Origin: UBA3263 sp964554665
GTDB taxonomy: Bacteria > Bacteroidota > Bacteroidia > Bacteroidales > Muribaculaceae
Length of the DNA stretch: 19,155 nt
NCBI GenBank assembly: GCA_964554665.1
Contig: CAZKPP010000040.1
Span: 1-19,155, forward strand
Direction: 5' to 3'
Shown: piece by piece, positions 7,595 through 15,423 of the stretch
Layout: every line of letters begins with the position of its first letter
Numbering within the stretch: the stretch's first letter is position 1
Made by a program: the position numbers and the translations under genes
The notes under the pieces: generated by a model
What the model saw: only the letters and a program-made list of their open reading frames with translations
Told to the model about the DNA's origin: nothing
The model's database searches: none

Positions 7595-9082
7595 TTACTG
7601 CGGCAGGTTTACTTGCAGGCGGCCTACGTCGACCATGGTTTTGAAATTCGAGGCCGAAGTTACCGGCTTCGGCGCCACCGTCCGCAACGAGTCAATCAGG
7701 GCAGGGTAGTTTTCGGCGTAGGTTGCCGTAGGCAGCATAAACGCCGCCGGGTGGTGAATCGGATACTGGTCGCCGTCGTGCAGGTAGCGGCCATTTTCGC
7801 CGAGCAGCTCGCCATGGTCGGAAACAAACACGATAATCGCATTGCGGTTGCCAACAATGGCGCGGAGCTCCGACAAAAAGCGGTCGGTGGCCAAAATGGT
7901 GTTGTCGTAGGAATTTATGATTTCGTCGCGCTTAAGGCCGGCAACCTCTTTGTGGGTCACTTCGGGGGAGTAGAGTGCATCGGCGCGGGTGTAGTGGAGC
8001 GGATACCACCAGTGGGAGCCTATGCAGTGCAGAATCGCCAGCCGCGGCCTCGGGTCGTCGCTGTCGAGCCACCGGCTGAATGCCGGGAGCATATCGCTGT
8101 CGAGCAGCGGTTGATAGCGCATAACCGATTTGCCGTCGTTGCAATAAATCAGCGTGTCGGCCTCGTTGGCAAAATATGAGTAATAGCGCGTAAGGTTCTG
8201 GTTGGCAAACCATGCGGTGCGGTAGCCGGCGTTTTTAAACAGGGTTATGAACGATTGTTCCTCAAGCCGGCGGTCAGGGTTGGCGGTCATCAGCGCGGGC
8301 ACCGCGTGGTTGGTATTGGTGAATTTGGTGTAGTAGTTCGGAAAGTTTATGAGCAGCGAGTCGGCCGAAATTGTGGGCAGAGTGTTGCGGTGGTAGCCGT
8401 TCATCGGCAGATGGTCGGCGCGCAGCGATTCGCCCAACACGAAAATAACGTCGGGCGCTATGGAGTCGGCCGTTACCGGGGTATTGGCGTAGGTGGTTCT
8501 GACCTGCAGGGCCTCGCGGCGGTTGGCCATGTAGTCGGCGGTTGACGTGAAAATAGAGTATGGCAGGCGGCTGCCGATGGTGAGGTTGGACTTAGGTGAC
8601 ACGGTCATCATCGCCACCCCGACCGTTGCGCCGCCAATGGCCATTGTCAGGCGCAAACGGCGCGAGGAATCAACCTTTTGCCATCTGACCCAGGCAAGGA
8701 AGATGCCGAGCGCCAGCGAAGCCGCAATGGTTAGCATCATTAACGGCGAAATGACTGAAAACCACATTTCCGCATCGTTTTCCAATGCAATTTCGAGCGA
8801 CGTTTCCGAAAGACGACTGCCTATGGTAAGCGCCAAAAAACACATGGCTCCCGAAAAGGCTGACAATAGCGGAAAAACTATGGCAAAAACCACTCGCCAG
8901 GCGCAGATAACCGCCAGCAGAGCGCACGCTGCCATCGAAACCAGGCCGTAGAGCATGCCGGTGCGCATAAGGCTATAGCTGCTCCCTATGGGCTGGTCAG
9001 AGAACTCGATCGCCACAACCGAGGCGCAATAGATAATGCAGACAATTATCCAGAATAGCCAGAGCGGAAGTTTGCGTTTCAT
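7595..9082 (-). CDS. EptA-like phosphoethanolamine transferase (sulfatase fold)
   Basis: This inner-membrane enzyme of 495 residues has five hydrophobic helices in the first 165 residues and then a periplasmic alkaline-phosphatase/sulfatase-fold domain. The family motif around the nucleophile reads VLGESLRADHLPMNGY, with Ser219 where EptA enzymes usually carry Thr. The metal-site SDHGE is at about 421-425, and HCIGSH (about 352-357) and an active-site LHDGD follow the family pattern. The likely reaction transfers phosphoethanolamine from phosphatidylethanolamine to lipid A or another envelope glycan. Such modification of lipid A gives resistance to cationic peptides, but the acceptor here is unknown. 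I chose the ATG at 9080-9082 (MKRKLPLW); a TTG at 9100 would overlap the manA stop. It lies 14 bases after manA in the same operon. Confidence 0.87.
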   Translation of the reverse strand: MKRKLPLWLFWIIVCIIYCASVVAIEFSDQPIGSSYSLMRTGMLYGLVSMAACALLAVICAWRVVFAIVFPLLSAFSGAMCFLALTIGSRLSETSLEIALENDAEMWFSVISPLMMLTIAASLALGIFLAWVRWQKVDSSRRLRLTMAIGGATVGVAMMTVSPKSNLTIGSRLPYSIFTSTADYMANRREALQVRTTYANTPVTADSIAPDVIFVLGESLRADHLPMNGYHRNTLPTISADSLLINFPNYYTKFTNTNHAVPALMTANPDRRLEEQSFITLFKNAGYRTAWFANQNLTRYYSYFANEADTLIYCNDGKSVMRYQPLLDSDMLPAFSRWLDSDDPRPRLAILHCIGSHWWYPLHYTRADALYSPEVTHKEVAGLKRDEIINSYDNTILATDRFLSELRAIVGNRNAIIVFVSDHGELLGENGRYLHDGDQYPIHHPAAFMLPTATYAENYPALIDSLRTVAPKPVTSASNFKTMVDVGRLQVNLPQ

Positions 9083-9096
9083 GCCGTTGGGCGCAC

Positions 9097-9990
9097 TCAA
9101 ACCGTTATGCGCAATATTGTTGCCGAGGGTGAGGGAACCAGACGGGCCGGGCCATGGTCAGCGCTTATGAGCAGGGTAGTGCCCATCGGAGCGTCAACGC
9201 CGTCGACCGTCAGCGACCCTTGAACAACCATAACGACTTGGAAGGAATCGGAATATGGCAGCAAATTCATGGCGCGAAACATTGTCAGCGTTCCTACGCT
9301 GAAACAATCAAGTGGATCGGCCACCGAACGGTCGGCATTGAACTTGAGCGAGAGCCGTGCTTTGTCTAAATGCAGTTCGCGAGGGCGCTCATAGTCGTAG
9401 ACGCGATAGGTTATGTCGCAACTTTGCTGAACTTCAGCAACCAGACATCCGGGGCCTAAGGCGTGGATAGTGCCCGGGGCGATGAAAAACTTCTGGCCGG
9501 GCGAAATGTCGTGGTGCTGCACCAGTCCCAGCAGTTCGCGCTTGCCTTCGGCGCGCAGGTAGTCGCCCACGGTAACTTCGGGCTTGAACCCGGCAATGAG
9601 CTGTGCGCCGGGCTGGCACTCGATAACGTGCCACATCTCAGCCTTGCCCTGCGTAGCCGATTCGAGTTTGCGGGCAACGCGGTCGTCGGGATGCACCTGA
9701 AGCGAGAGCCACTGGCTGGAGTCGAGAAACTTTATCAGCAGCGGAAACTCGCCGCCATAGTTGTTTAATACCCGGCGGCCAATCAACTGCTCGCCATATT
9801 TGTTCATCAACTGATTAAGGGTTAAACCCTTGTCGGGACCGGCATTAACAACCGATTCCATACCCTCAACGGCGCTGAGTTCCCAACTCTCGCCTATGGG
9901 GTTCGGGTCGGGAGCCAGACCCTTTATTTCTCTGATGCGTGTGCCTCCCCAGGGGGTAGGCTTAAATATTGGTTCAAAAGTAAATATCAT
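9097..9990 (-). CDS. manA: Mannose-6-phosphate isomerase, class I
   Basis: This zinc enzyme interconverts fructose-6-phosphate and mannose-6-phosphate and feeds GDP-mannose and glycan synthesis in the cytoplasm. Visible motifs are the N-terminal FKPTPWGG, LQVHPDD with ligands Gln98 and His100, GKAEMWHV with Glu118, and the GTIHALGPG ligand His near 176. The 297 residues make a short, single-unit class I enzyme, as in Bacteroides and Bacillus. The gene begins at 9990 with MIFTFEPIF, which matches family N-termini. It is followed after 14 bases by the EptA-like gene, so a link to envelope glycan or lipid modification is plausible inference. Confidence 0.93.
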   Translation of the reverse strand: MIFTFEPIFKPTPWGGTRIREIKGLAPDPNPIGESWELSAVEGMESVVNAGPDKGLTLNQLMNKYGEQLIGRRVLNNYGGEFPLLIKFLDSSQWLSLQVHPDDRVARKLESATQGKAEMWHVIECQPGAQLIAGFKPEVTVGDYLRAEGKRELLGLVQHHDISPGQKFFIAPGTIHALGPGCLVAEVQQSCDITYRVYDYERPRELHLDKARLSLKFNADRSVADPLDCFSVGTLTMFRAMNLLPYSDSFQVVMVVQGSLTVDGVDAPMGTTLLISADHGPARLVPSPSATILRITV

Positions 9991-9998
9991 TGCAAGCG

Positions 9999-10006
9999 CA
10001 AAATTA
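9999..10006 (-). promoter_or_regulatory. -7 promoter box of manA operon
   Basis: On the minus strand this reads TAATTTTG, matching TAnnTTTG. It lies only 8 bases before the manA ATG, so the transcript would be leaderless or nearly so unless an upstream start is used. There is no convincing -33 box. Confidence 0.4.
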
Positions 10007-10051
10007 CTGAAAATCTGTCAGAAAAAAAAATCTGTGCCTGCAGGAAATGTA

Positions 10052-10083
10052 ATTGCTAATCTCGGAAAAAATGTGTAATTTTG
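10052..10083 (+). promoter_or_regulatory. purH-mreB-mreC promoter
   Basis: The -7 box TAATTTTG (10076-10083) is preceded at exactly 20 bases by ATTG (10052-10055), close to the Bacteroidetes -33 TTTG. The purH ATG follows 26 bases later. This and the manA promoter face opposite ways and share the 119-base intergenic region. Confidence 0.65.
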
Positions 10084-10109
10084 CACCGTTATAACAAAAA
10101 GAACCATAT

Positions 10110-11642
10110 ATGGCTAACGACATCCGAAAAATCAAAACCGCTCTTATTTCCGTATACCACAAAGACGGCCTCGACGAAATCCTTGCGCTGCTGAATGCCC
10201 AGGGCGTAAAATTCCTGTCGACCGGAGGTACTCAATCGTTTATTCAGGGTCTCGGCTATGACTGCCAGGCAGTTGAAGACCTTACGGGCTATCCGTCGAT
10301 TCTCGGCGGCCGCGTTAAAACCCTCCACCCTAAAATTTTCGGCGGCATTCTCAACCGCCGCGAAAATGCCGAAGACCGCGAGCAGATTGCACGCTACGAA
10401 ATTCCGGAAATCGACCTCGTTATTGTTGACCTCTATCCCTTCGAGGCTACGGTTGCTTCCGGCGCGAGCGATGCGGAAATCATTGAAAAAATCGACATAG
10501 GCGGCATTTCGCTCATTCGCGGCGCCGCCAAAAACTGGCGCGACGTGGTAATCGTGGCTTCCAAAGCCCAGTATGCTCCGCTGCGCGATATTCTTGCCTC
10601 GCAGGGCGCCGAAACCGACGCTGCCCAGCGCCGCTGGTTTGCCAAGGAGGCTTTTGCAGTTTCGTCGAGCTACGATTCTGCAATCTTCAACTATTTCGAC
10701 TCCGAAGGCGCCGAACCCTCGGCCCTGCGCGTTGCCGTTGACTCGGCCAAACCTATGCGCTATGGCGAAAACCCCCACCAGAAAGGTTTCTTCTTCGGCA
10801 AATTCGACGACATGTTTACCCAGCTCCACGGCAAGGAGATTTCTTATAACAACCTGCTCGACATCGACGCTGCTGTCAGCCTGATTGCCGACTTCAACGA
10901 AACTACGTTTGCGGTGTTGAAACACAACAATGCCTGCGGCGTTGCTTCGCGTCCCACAGTGGTTGAAGCCTGGCGCGACGCCCTGGCCGGCGACCCCGTA
11001 AGCGCCTTTGGCGGTGTGCTCATTACCAACGCCAAGGTCGACGCCGAAGCCGCCAAGGAAATCAACAGCATATTCTTCGAGGTTATCATTGCCCCGGCCT
11101 ATACCGACGAGGCACTCGAAGTGCTCAAAACCAAAAAGAACCGCATAATTCTGATTCAGAAGGCCGCCAATGACTCCAAGCTCAGCTATCGCTCCTGTCT
11201 GAACGGCGCACTGGTTCAGCAGCGCGACCTCAAGGTTGAAACAGCCGAGGATCTCACCCCCGTAACCCCGAAAATCGTTGACCCCGCCGACATCGAAGAC
11301 CTGCTCTTTGCCAACAAAATCGTTAAGCACTCGAAGTCTAACGCCATTGTTCTGGCCAAGAACCGCCAGCTGCTCGCTTCGGGCGTAGGTCAGACCTCGC
11401 GCGTGGATGCCCTCAAGCAGGCTATTGCCAAGGCCCGTTCGTTTAACTTCGACCTGAAGGGTGCGGTTATGGCTTCCGATGCCTTCTTCCCCTTTGCCGA
11501 CTGCGTGGAAATTGCCCACGAGGCCGGCGTAGATGCCGTTATCCAGCCCGGCGGCTCAATCCGCGACCAGGAAACCATTGACTACTGCGCCAACAACGAC
11601 ATGGCAATGGTTATCACCGGCATCCGCCACTTCAAACACTAA
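10110..11642 (+). CDS. purH: Bifunctional AICAR transformylase / IMP cyclohydrolase
   Basis: This cytoplasmic enzyme does the last two steps of de novo purine synthesis. AICAR is formylated with 10-formyl-THF to FAICAR, then cyclised to IMP. The N-terminal MGS-like cyclohydrolase domain has FLSTGGTQSFI and GGRVKTLHPKIFGG (about 35-80). The transformylase domain shows MRYGENPHQ (about 218) and the catalytic-site LKHNNACGVA (about 270-280), and the protein ends in GGSIRDQETID...TGIRHFKH as the family does. The 510 residues are full length. It is the first gene before mreB, 34 bases away, a purH-mre arrangement that I recall from other Bacteroidales. Confidence 0.97.
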   Translation: MANDIRKIKTALISVYHKDGLDEILALLNAQGVKFLSTGGTQSFIQGLGYDCQAVEDLTGYPSILGGRVKTLHPKIFGGILNRRENAEDREQIARYEIPEIDLVIVDLYPFEATVASGASDAEIIEKIDIGGISLIRGAAKNWRDVVIVASKAQYAPLRDILASQGAETDAAQRRWFAKEAFAVSSSYDSAIFNYFDSEGAEPSALRVAVDSAKPMRYGENPHQKGFFFGKFDDMFTQLHGKEISYNNLLDIDAAVSLIADFNETTFAVLKHNNACGVASRPTVVEAWRDALAGDPVSAFGGVLITNAKVDAEAAKEINSIFFEVIIAPAYTDEALEVLKTKKNRIILIQKAANDSKLSYRSCLNGALVQQRDLKVETAEDLTPVTPKIVDPADIEDLLFANKIVKHSKSNAIVLAKNRQLLASGVGQTSRVDALKQAIAKARSFNFDLKGAVMASDAFFPFADCVEIAHEAGVDAVIQPGGSIRDQETIDYCANNDMAMVITGIRHFKH

Positions 11643-11676
11643 CTCTCAACTCAACATTCAACACTCAACACTAACT
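11643..11676 (+). repeat. Short degenerate tandem repeat between purH and mreB
   Basis: The whole purH-mreB gap consists of near-repeats of CTCAACA/TTCAACA (about five units), running up to the mreB ATG. It contains no Shine-Dalgarno-like purine run and no promoter box. Its purpose is unknown. Confidence 0.6.
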
Positions 11677-12696
11677 ATGGGTTTATTCTCACTGACTAAG
11701 GAGATTGCTATCGACCTGGGCACCGCCAACACCATCATTATGCATAACGACAAAATCGTTATCGACGAGCCCTCGGTCGTTGCCATCGAAAAAAATACCG
11801 GAAAGCCGATTGCCGTTGGCAAGGAGGCCCACCTGATGCACGGCAAGGAGAATCCTAACATCCAGACCGTGCGCCCGCTGCGCCAGGGCGTTATCGCCGA
11901 CTTCAACGCCGCCGAAATGATGATTCGCGGCCTGGTTAAGAAGTCGTCGGGCTCGCGCGGCTGGTTCTCACCGTCGCTGCGCATGGTAGTTGGCATTCCC
12001 AGCGGCTCCACCGAGGTGCAGATTCGCGCCGTGCGCGACTCCAGCGAACATGCCGGCGGCCGCGACGTCTACATGATCTACGAACCTATGGCCGCAGCCC
12101 TCGGCATCGGCCTCGACGTTGAAGCCCCCACCGGCAACATGATCGTTGACATAGGCGGCGGCACAACCGAAATCGCCGTAATTTCGCTCGGCGGCATCGT
12201 AACCAACAAATCCATTCAGATTGCCGGCGACGACCTTACGGAAGACATTATCGGCCACATGCGCCGTGCCCACAACCTGCGCGTTGGCGAGCGCACCGCC
12301 GAGCAGATTAAAATTCACGTAGGCTCGGCCCTGACCGAACTCGAAAATCCCCCCGAGGACTACGTTGTTCACGGCCCGAACCACGTTACTGCCCTGCCCA
12401 TGGAAGTGCCCGTAAGCTACCAGGAAATCGCCCACTGCCTCGAAAAATCAATCTCCAAGATTGAAACCGCAGTGCTCAACGCCCTGGAGCAGACTCCCCC
12501 CGAACTCTATGCCGACATCGTTAAAAACGGCATATGGCTCGCCGGCGGCGGCGCCATGATTCGCGGCCTCGACAAACGCCTGACCGACAAAATCGGCATC
12601 CAGTTCCACGTTGCCGAAGACCCGCTGCTCTCAGTGGCCCGCGGCACCGCCGTGGCCCTCAAAAACGTCGACAAGTTCTCGTTCCTTATCCGCTAA
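11677..12696 (+). CDS. mreB: Rod-shape actin MreB
   Basis: This bacterial actin polymerises under the membrane and guides lateral peptidoglycan synthesis. It has 339 residues, the normal length. Actin-fold motifs are clear: phosphate-1 loop DLGTANT at about 13-19, VVGIPSG near 110, phosphate-2 DIGGGTTE near 165-172, and the adenosine motif LAGGGAMIRGL near 288. I start it at ATG 11677 (MGLFSLTKEIAIDLG). The frame is open further upstream, but that part overlaps purH and does not match the family. mreC follows after 6 bases. Confidence 0.97.
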   Translation: MGLFSLTKEIAIDLGTANTIIMHNDKIVIDEPSVVAIEKNTGKPIAVGKEAHLMHGKENPNIQTVRPLRQGVIADFNAAEMMIRGLVKKSSGSRGWFSPSLRMVVGIPSGSTEVQIRAVRDSSEHAGGRDVYMIYEPMAAALGIGLDVEAPTGNMIVDIGGGTTEIAVISLGGIVTNKSIQIAGDDLTEDIIGHMRRAHNLRVGERTAEQIKIHVGSALTELENPPEDYVVHGPNHVTALPMEVPVSYQEIAHCLEKSISKIETAVLNALEQTPPELYADIVKNGIWLAGGGAMIRGLDKRLTDKIGIQFHVAEDPLLSVARGTAVALKNVDKFSFLIR

Positions 12697-12702
12697 GCGG
12701 CA

Positions 12703-13557
12703 GTGCGCGCTCTTGCAGACTTTTTCCTGCGCCATGGCGCCTGGTTCGTATTCCTACTGCTGGCGGGGGTCAGCCTCTTCATGCTTTTGCGAGGCAACCC
12801 CTACCGGCAGGCGGTTTTTATGACCTCGGCCGGACGCGTAACCTCGGGCGTCTATTCCGCGGCAAACTCCGTTACCGGCTATTTCTATCTGCGCTCCATC
12901 AACGACGACTTGCAGCAGCGCCTGGCCGACCTCGAACTCGAAAACATTAACCTGCGCCGGCGCCTGCAACGCGCCGACGAGCGCCTGCTCGACAGCGTGG
13001 CCCCCGACCCCGCGCTCGAACCCTACGAATTCATAACCGCCCGGGTTATCAACAACTCGATTATCAGGCCCAACAACTTCATAACCCTCGACCGCGGCGA
13101 ACTCGACGGCATACGCCCCGAAATGGGCGTTATTGACCAGAACGGCATCGTTGGCATCGTTAACGTCGTTGGCCCCCACACATCGCGCATAATCTCGATG
13201 CTCAACTCCGACCTGCGCCTCAGCTGCAAGGTCAAGGGCTCCGACGCCTTCGGCTCGCTGGTGTGGGACGGCCGCTCGCCACGCCAGGCAGTGCTCGAAG
13301 AACTGCCACGCCACGTTGAATTCTCGCCCGGCGACACCATCATCACCTCCGGCTACTCCGTAGTCTTCCCCGAAGGGATTCCCGTAGGCACCGTAGTTGA
13401 ACAACTCCGCGACGCCGACGACAACTTCTACTCCTTGCGCATCAACCTGCTCACCGACTTCGCCCAGCTCTCAACCGTTCGCGTAATCCGCAACTTCATG
13501 AAAGACGAAATCGAAACCACCGAAACCGACGCCGTCAACACCTCCGGCAAATTCTAA
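12703..13557 (+). CDS. mreC: Rod-shape determining protein MreC
   Basis: This periplasmic, membrane-anchored scaffold of the elongasome has 284 residues. One N-terminal membrane helix is at about 12-28, a coiled coil (LQQRLADLELENINLRRRL) at about 68-90, and then the MreC beta-barrel domain with QNGIVGIV and VVFPEGIPVG. The start is GTG at 12703, 6 bases after mreB. The protein looks intact. Its last 49 codons plus the first bases after the stop (13416-13562) are perfectly duplicated at 17131-17277, marking the boundary of an accessory insert. mreD, the usual next gene, is absent; the following bases belong to the insert. Confidence 0.95.
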   Translation: MRALADFFLRHGAWFVFLLLAGVSLFMLLRGNPYRQAVFMTSAGRVTSGVYSAANSVTGYFYLRSINDDLQQRLADLELENINLRRRLQRADERLLDSVAPDPALEPYEFITARVINNSIIRPNNFITLDRGELDGIRPEMGVIDQNGIVGIVNVVGPHTSRIISMLNSDLRLSCKVKGSDAFGSLVWDGRSPRQAVLEELPRHVEFSPGDTIITSGYSVVFPEGIPVGTVVEQLRDADDNFYSLRINLLTDFAQLSTVRVIRNFMKDEIETTETDAVNTSGKF

Positions 13558-13562
13558 TCCCC
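13416..13562 (+). repeat. 147-bp perfect direct repeat, left copy (mreC 3' end)
   Basis: This stretch covers the end of mreC from codon 238 through its stop and the first C's after it. It is identical base for base to 17131-17277. The two copies flank 3,568 bp of AT-rich accessory DNA. Confidence 0.95.
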
Positions 13563-13840
13563 CACTACTTTATGAAGTAGCGGCGATACTTCGATGGATC
13601 GCGGTCGGGTTACCCGACAAAGATGTTGGTAGTGTTTTCCACCGCATCAGTCTGATTGCCCCGTAACTTAAACTTGAACTTCATTACTTGGATTTCAAGG
13701 TGTCAATCTATAATATCTTAAATATGTTATGTACCCGGAATATCATAATCATATCCACAATCTCCTTTATATGTACCCATATATTCAAAATCGGGTACAT
13801 ATCAAAGTTGACATGTGTAAGTTTTCTCGTTTTAGGCACA
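13563..13840. other. Intergenic stretch between mreC and fic 3' ends
   Basis: No convincing gene is seen in these 278 bases. It holds several small inverted repeats: CTACTT/AAGTAG (13565-13580), GTCGGG-TTA-CCCGAC (13604-13618), and a perfect 10-bp pair ATATGTACCC/GGGTACATAT (13769-13778 with 13793-13802). A further copy of ATGTACCC is at 13729-13736. A 24-codon minus-strand reading frame (13684-13610) exists but has no support. Composition shifts from host-like to AT-rich at about 13680. Confidence 0.6.
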
Positions 13841-15001
13841 TTAGAGATTCTCATGAATAGATTCAACAGCATCATCGATATTTTTAACTTCATCATTATG
13901 ACCTTGAAATACAAACAAGTCCATAAGGTCTTTATTAATATAATAATTACTGCGACCCATCTGCATCTTTACAAGAAGTCCAGCTTCGACTATCTTATCA
14001 AGATATTTAGCTGCAGTCTTTCGTTGAACCATCATATCACGCATCATATACCCAATTTTCGTATATGGGTGGAAAAACAGATTATTTATCAGCTCATGCT
14101 TATACTGCTGTCCAAAGAGTGGTTTAAGGATGGTTTTATATTTTGCCATTAATGCGGAGATATTTTTCACTAATTGAATGGTCTGAATTGCAGTCTCCTC
14201 TATACCAACAAGCATAAACATTATCCAATCTTCCCATTCCTTAAAATTGTCTCCCGACTTATCTCTTATTGCCTGAATAAGACGATAGTACTCACCTTTG
14301 TTATGAGTGATATATCGACTGAGATAAAGAATAGGTAAATCAAGCAATTCGTTAATGATCAGATACAATATGATTAGGATGCGACCGGTACGTCCATTAC
14401 CGTCGTAGAATGGATGAATACTTTCAAACTGATGATGAATAATTGCAACTTTTATAAGCGGATCTATATCGTGCATCTCAGGGATATTAATATACTTTTC
14501 GAGATTTGACATATACTCCTCTATGTCTTGCCCATTTTGAGGTGGTGTATATACAATCTCTCCACGCGATGATTTCAACTTGGTGCCAGGGACACTTCTG
14601 AAACCGGCATTATTAGATTCCAAAGTTTCCTGAATAGCTTTAATATCTTTAAGCGTAAGTAGATGATGTTTCCTAACCAACTCAAACCCAGACTGCATTG
14701 CCTGGCGGTAGTTCTGGACTTCTTTCGCGGCTGCATTAACAATCTCTCCGCGCAGATTTAATTCTGCACGATATAAATCATCACTGGTTGTAACGATGTT
14801 TTCAACCGCAGAACTATCTAATGCTTCTTGCAATACCAATGAGCTCAGTAGAATATTTTCATTAGGAATTGTTAATGCAACGCCTTTCAATTCAGCAAGG
14901 CGTCGATTTGCCTTACTAACCTGTCGCAAAATACGCTTTGTTTCAAAATCGTTGTTAAGCGGCAATGTTGGTATTTGATATTTTGAATCGTTGTTGGTCA
15001 T
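13841..15001 (-). CDS. Fic family protein (probable AMPylase), class II autoinhibited
   Basis: This 386-residue Fic/DOC protein probably transfers AMP from ATP to Ser/Thr/Tyr of a target protein. The catalytic loop HPFYDGNGRTGR is intact at residues 196-207, with His196 as general base. The N-terminal Fic_N region contains an inhibitory-helix motif SxxxEN (Ser63-Glu67-Asn68), typical of class II Fic proteins that hold themselves inactive in cis. After the Fic core, residues 300-365 form a winged-helix-like domain (QRKTAAKYLDKIVEAG), so it may also bind DNA or autoregulate. The gene is much more AT-rich than mreB/mreC and lies in the foreign insert between the mreC repeats. It is transcribed against mreC. 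No separate antitoxin gene is adjacent, in keeping with the internal inhibitory helix. The target is unknown. Confidence 0.93.
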   Translation of the reverse strand: MTNNDSKYQIPTLPLNNDFETKRILRQVSKANRRLAELKGVALTIPNENILLSSLVLQEALDSSAVENIVTTSDDLYRAELNLRGEIVNAAAKEVQNYRQAMQSGFELVRKHHLLTLKDIKAIQETLESNNAGFRSVPGTKLKSSRGEIVYTPPQNGQDIEEYMSNLEKYINIPEMHDIDPLIKVAIIHHQFESIHPFYDGNGRTGRILIILYLIINELLDLPILYLSRYITHNKGEYYRLIQAIRDKSGDNFKEWEDWIMFMLVGIEETAIQTIQLVKNISALMAKYKTILKPLFGQQYKHELINNLFFHPYTKIGYMMRDMMVQRKTAAKYLDKIVEAGLLVKMQMGRSNYYINKDLMDLFVFQGHNDEVKNIDDAVESIHENL

Positions 15002-15182
15002 TTTTTCTTAGAATATGCGACGGATGGAGTCGGGTGAATAATGATGGAGATTACCCTCCGTAGCGTCAAAGCTTTTCATTCTCAATTTTTTCATTTGCTT
15101 ATATTTTCAACAATGGTAAAATGGCTTCCATACACTTTTTATACTTGTTATATCCGGACAATAGCTCTTTTTTGTCCATACG

Positions 15183-15213
15183 CAAAGTTACAACAAATCT
15201 CGGAATTGGCAAA
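15183..15213 (-). promoter_or_regulatory. fic promoter with overlapping palindrome
   Basis: On the minus strand TTTG (15210-15213) and TAACTTTG (15183-15190) are 19 bases apart, a full Bacteroidetes promoter. The -33 box is inside a perfect palindrome GGCAAA-GA-TTTGCC (15208-15221), a likely operator. The leader to the fic ATG is about 170 bases. Confidence 0.7.
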
Positions 15214-15240
15214 GATTTGCCGATATCATCCATTATTATT

Positions 15241-15399
15241 TCGGGGGGGTGTGAACTTTTTGGTGGCGGGGGTTGTTATTATAGTGTAAAGCGACTGAAA
15301 GAGAGCTTTACTTCATGTGTGAATGATTGTGATAATGATTGGTTTATTATTCGACGAGGAGTGACTGCGACAGCCATTCCTCGCCTGCATTTTTGGGAT
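15241..15399 (+). repeat. 159-bp inverted repeat, left copy
   Basis: This aligns without gaps to the reverse complement of 17272-17430, with 11 mismatches by my count. Positions 15299-15393 are 95 consecutive identical bases. It includes a long hairpin (15353-15385; 15 positions with two mismatches, CGA loop). It sits just upstream of the fic promoter, in the same orientation relative to fic as the right copy has relative to the WYL gene. Confidence 0.95.
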
Positions 15400-15423
15400 G
15401 TTCCCAAAATTTAGCTAACTTTG
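15391..15423 (+). promoter_or_regulatory. Promoter and operator-like palindrome of the nuclease gene
   Basis: TTTG (15392-15395) and TAACTTTG (15416-15423) are 20 bases apart, a full Bacteroidetes promoter. The -33 box is part of the perfect palindrome TTTTGGGA-TGT-TCCCAAAA (15391-15409). A second, wider pair (TCCCAAA 15431-15437, TTTGGGA 15456-15462) lies just after the expected transcription start. Four half-sites bracketing a promoter suggest repressor binding. Confidence 0.7.

Noticed and set aside
10089..11519. Long minus-strand open frame of 476 codons
   Set aside because: It is antisense to purH over its whole length. purH shows full family motifs, and the antisense protein is Gly/Asn/Val-rich without any domain, a GC-codon-bias artefact.
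13610..13684. 24-codon minus-strand frame starting MKFKFKLRG, with more codons after a TAA
   Set aside because: It is short and interrupted, with no promoter or ribosome-binding site visible. It might be a remnant of a gene but cannot be supported.
13688..14152. Plus-strand open frame of 154 codons
   Set aside because: It mostly lies antisense to the 3' end of fic and is Ile/Phe-rich because of AT-rich sequence; no family likeness.
15041..15414. Two overlapping plus-strand frames of 82 and 97 codons
   Set aside because: They run through the fic promoter and the inverted repeat, lack any domain, and the same repeat at 17272-17430 does not preserve them as genes.
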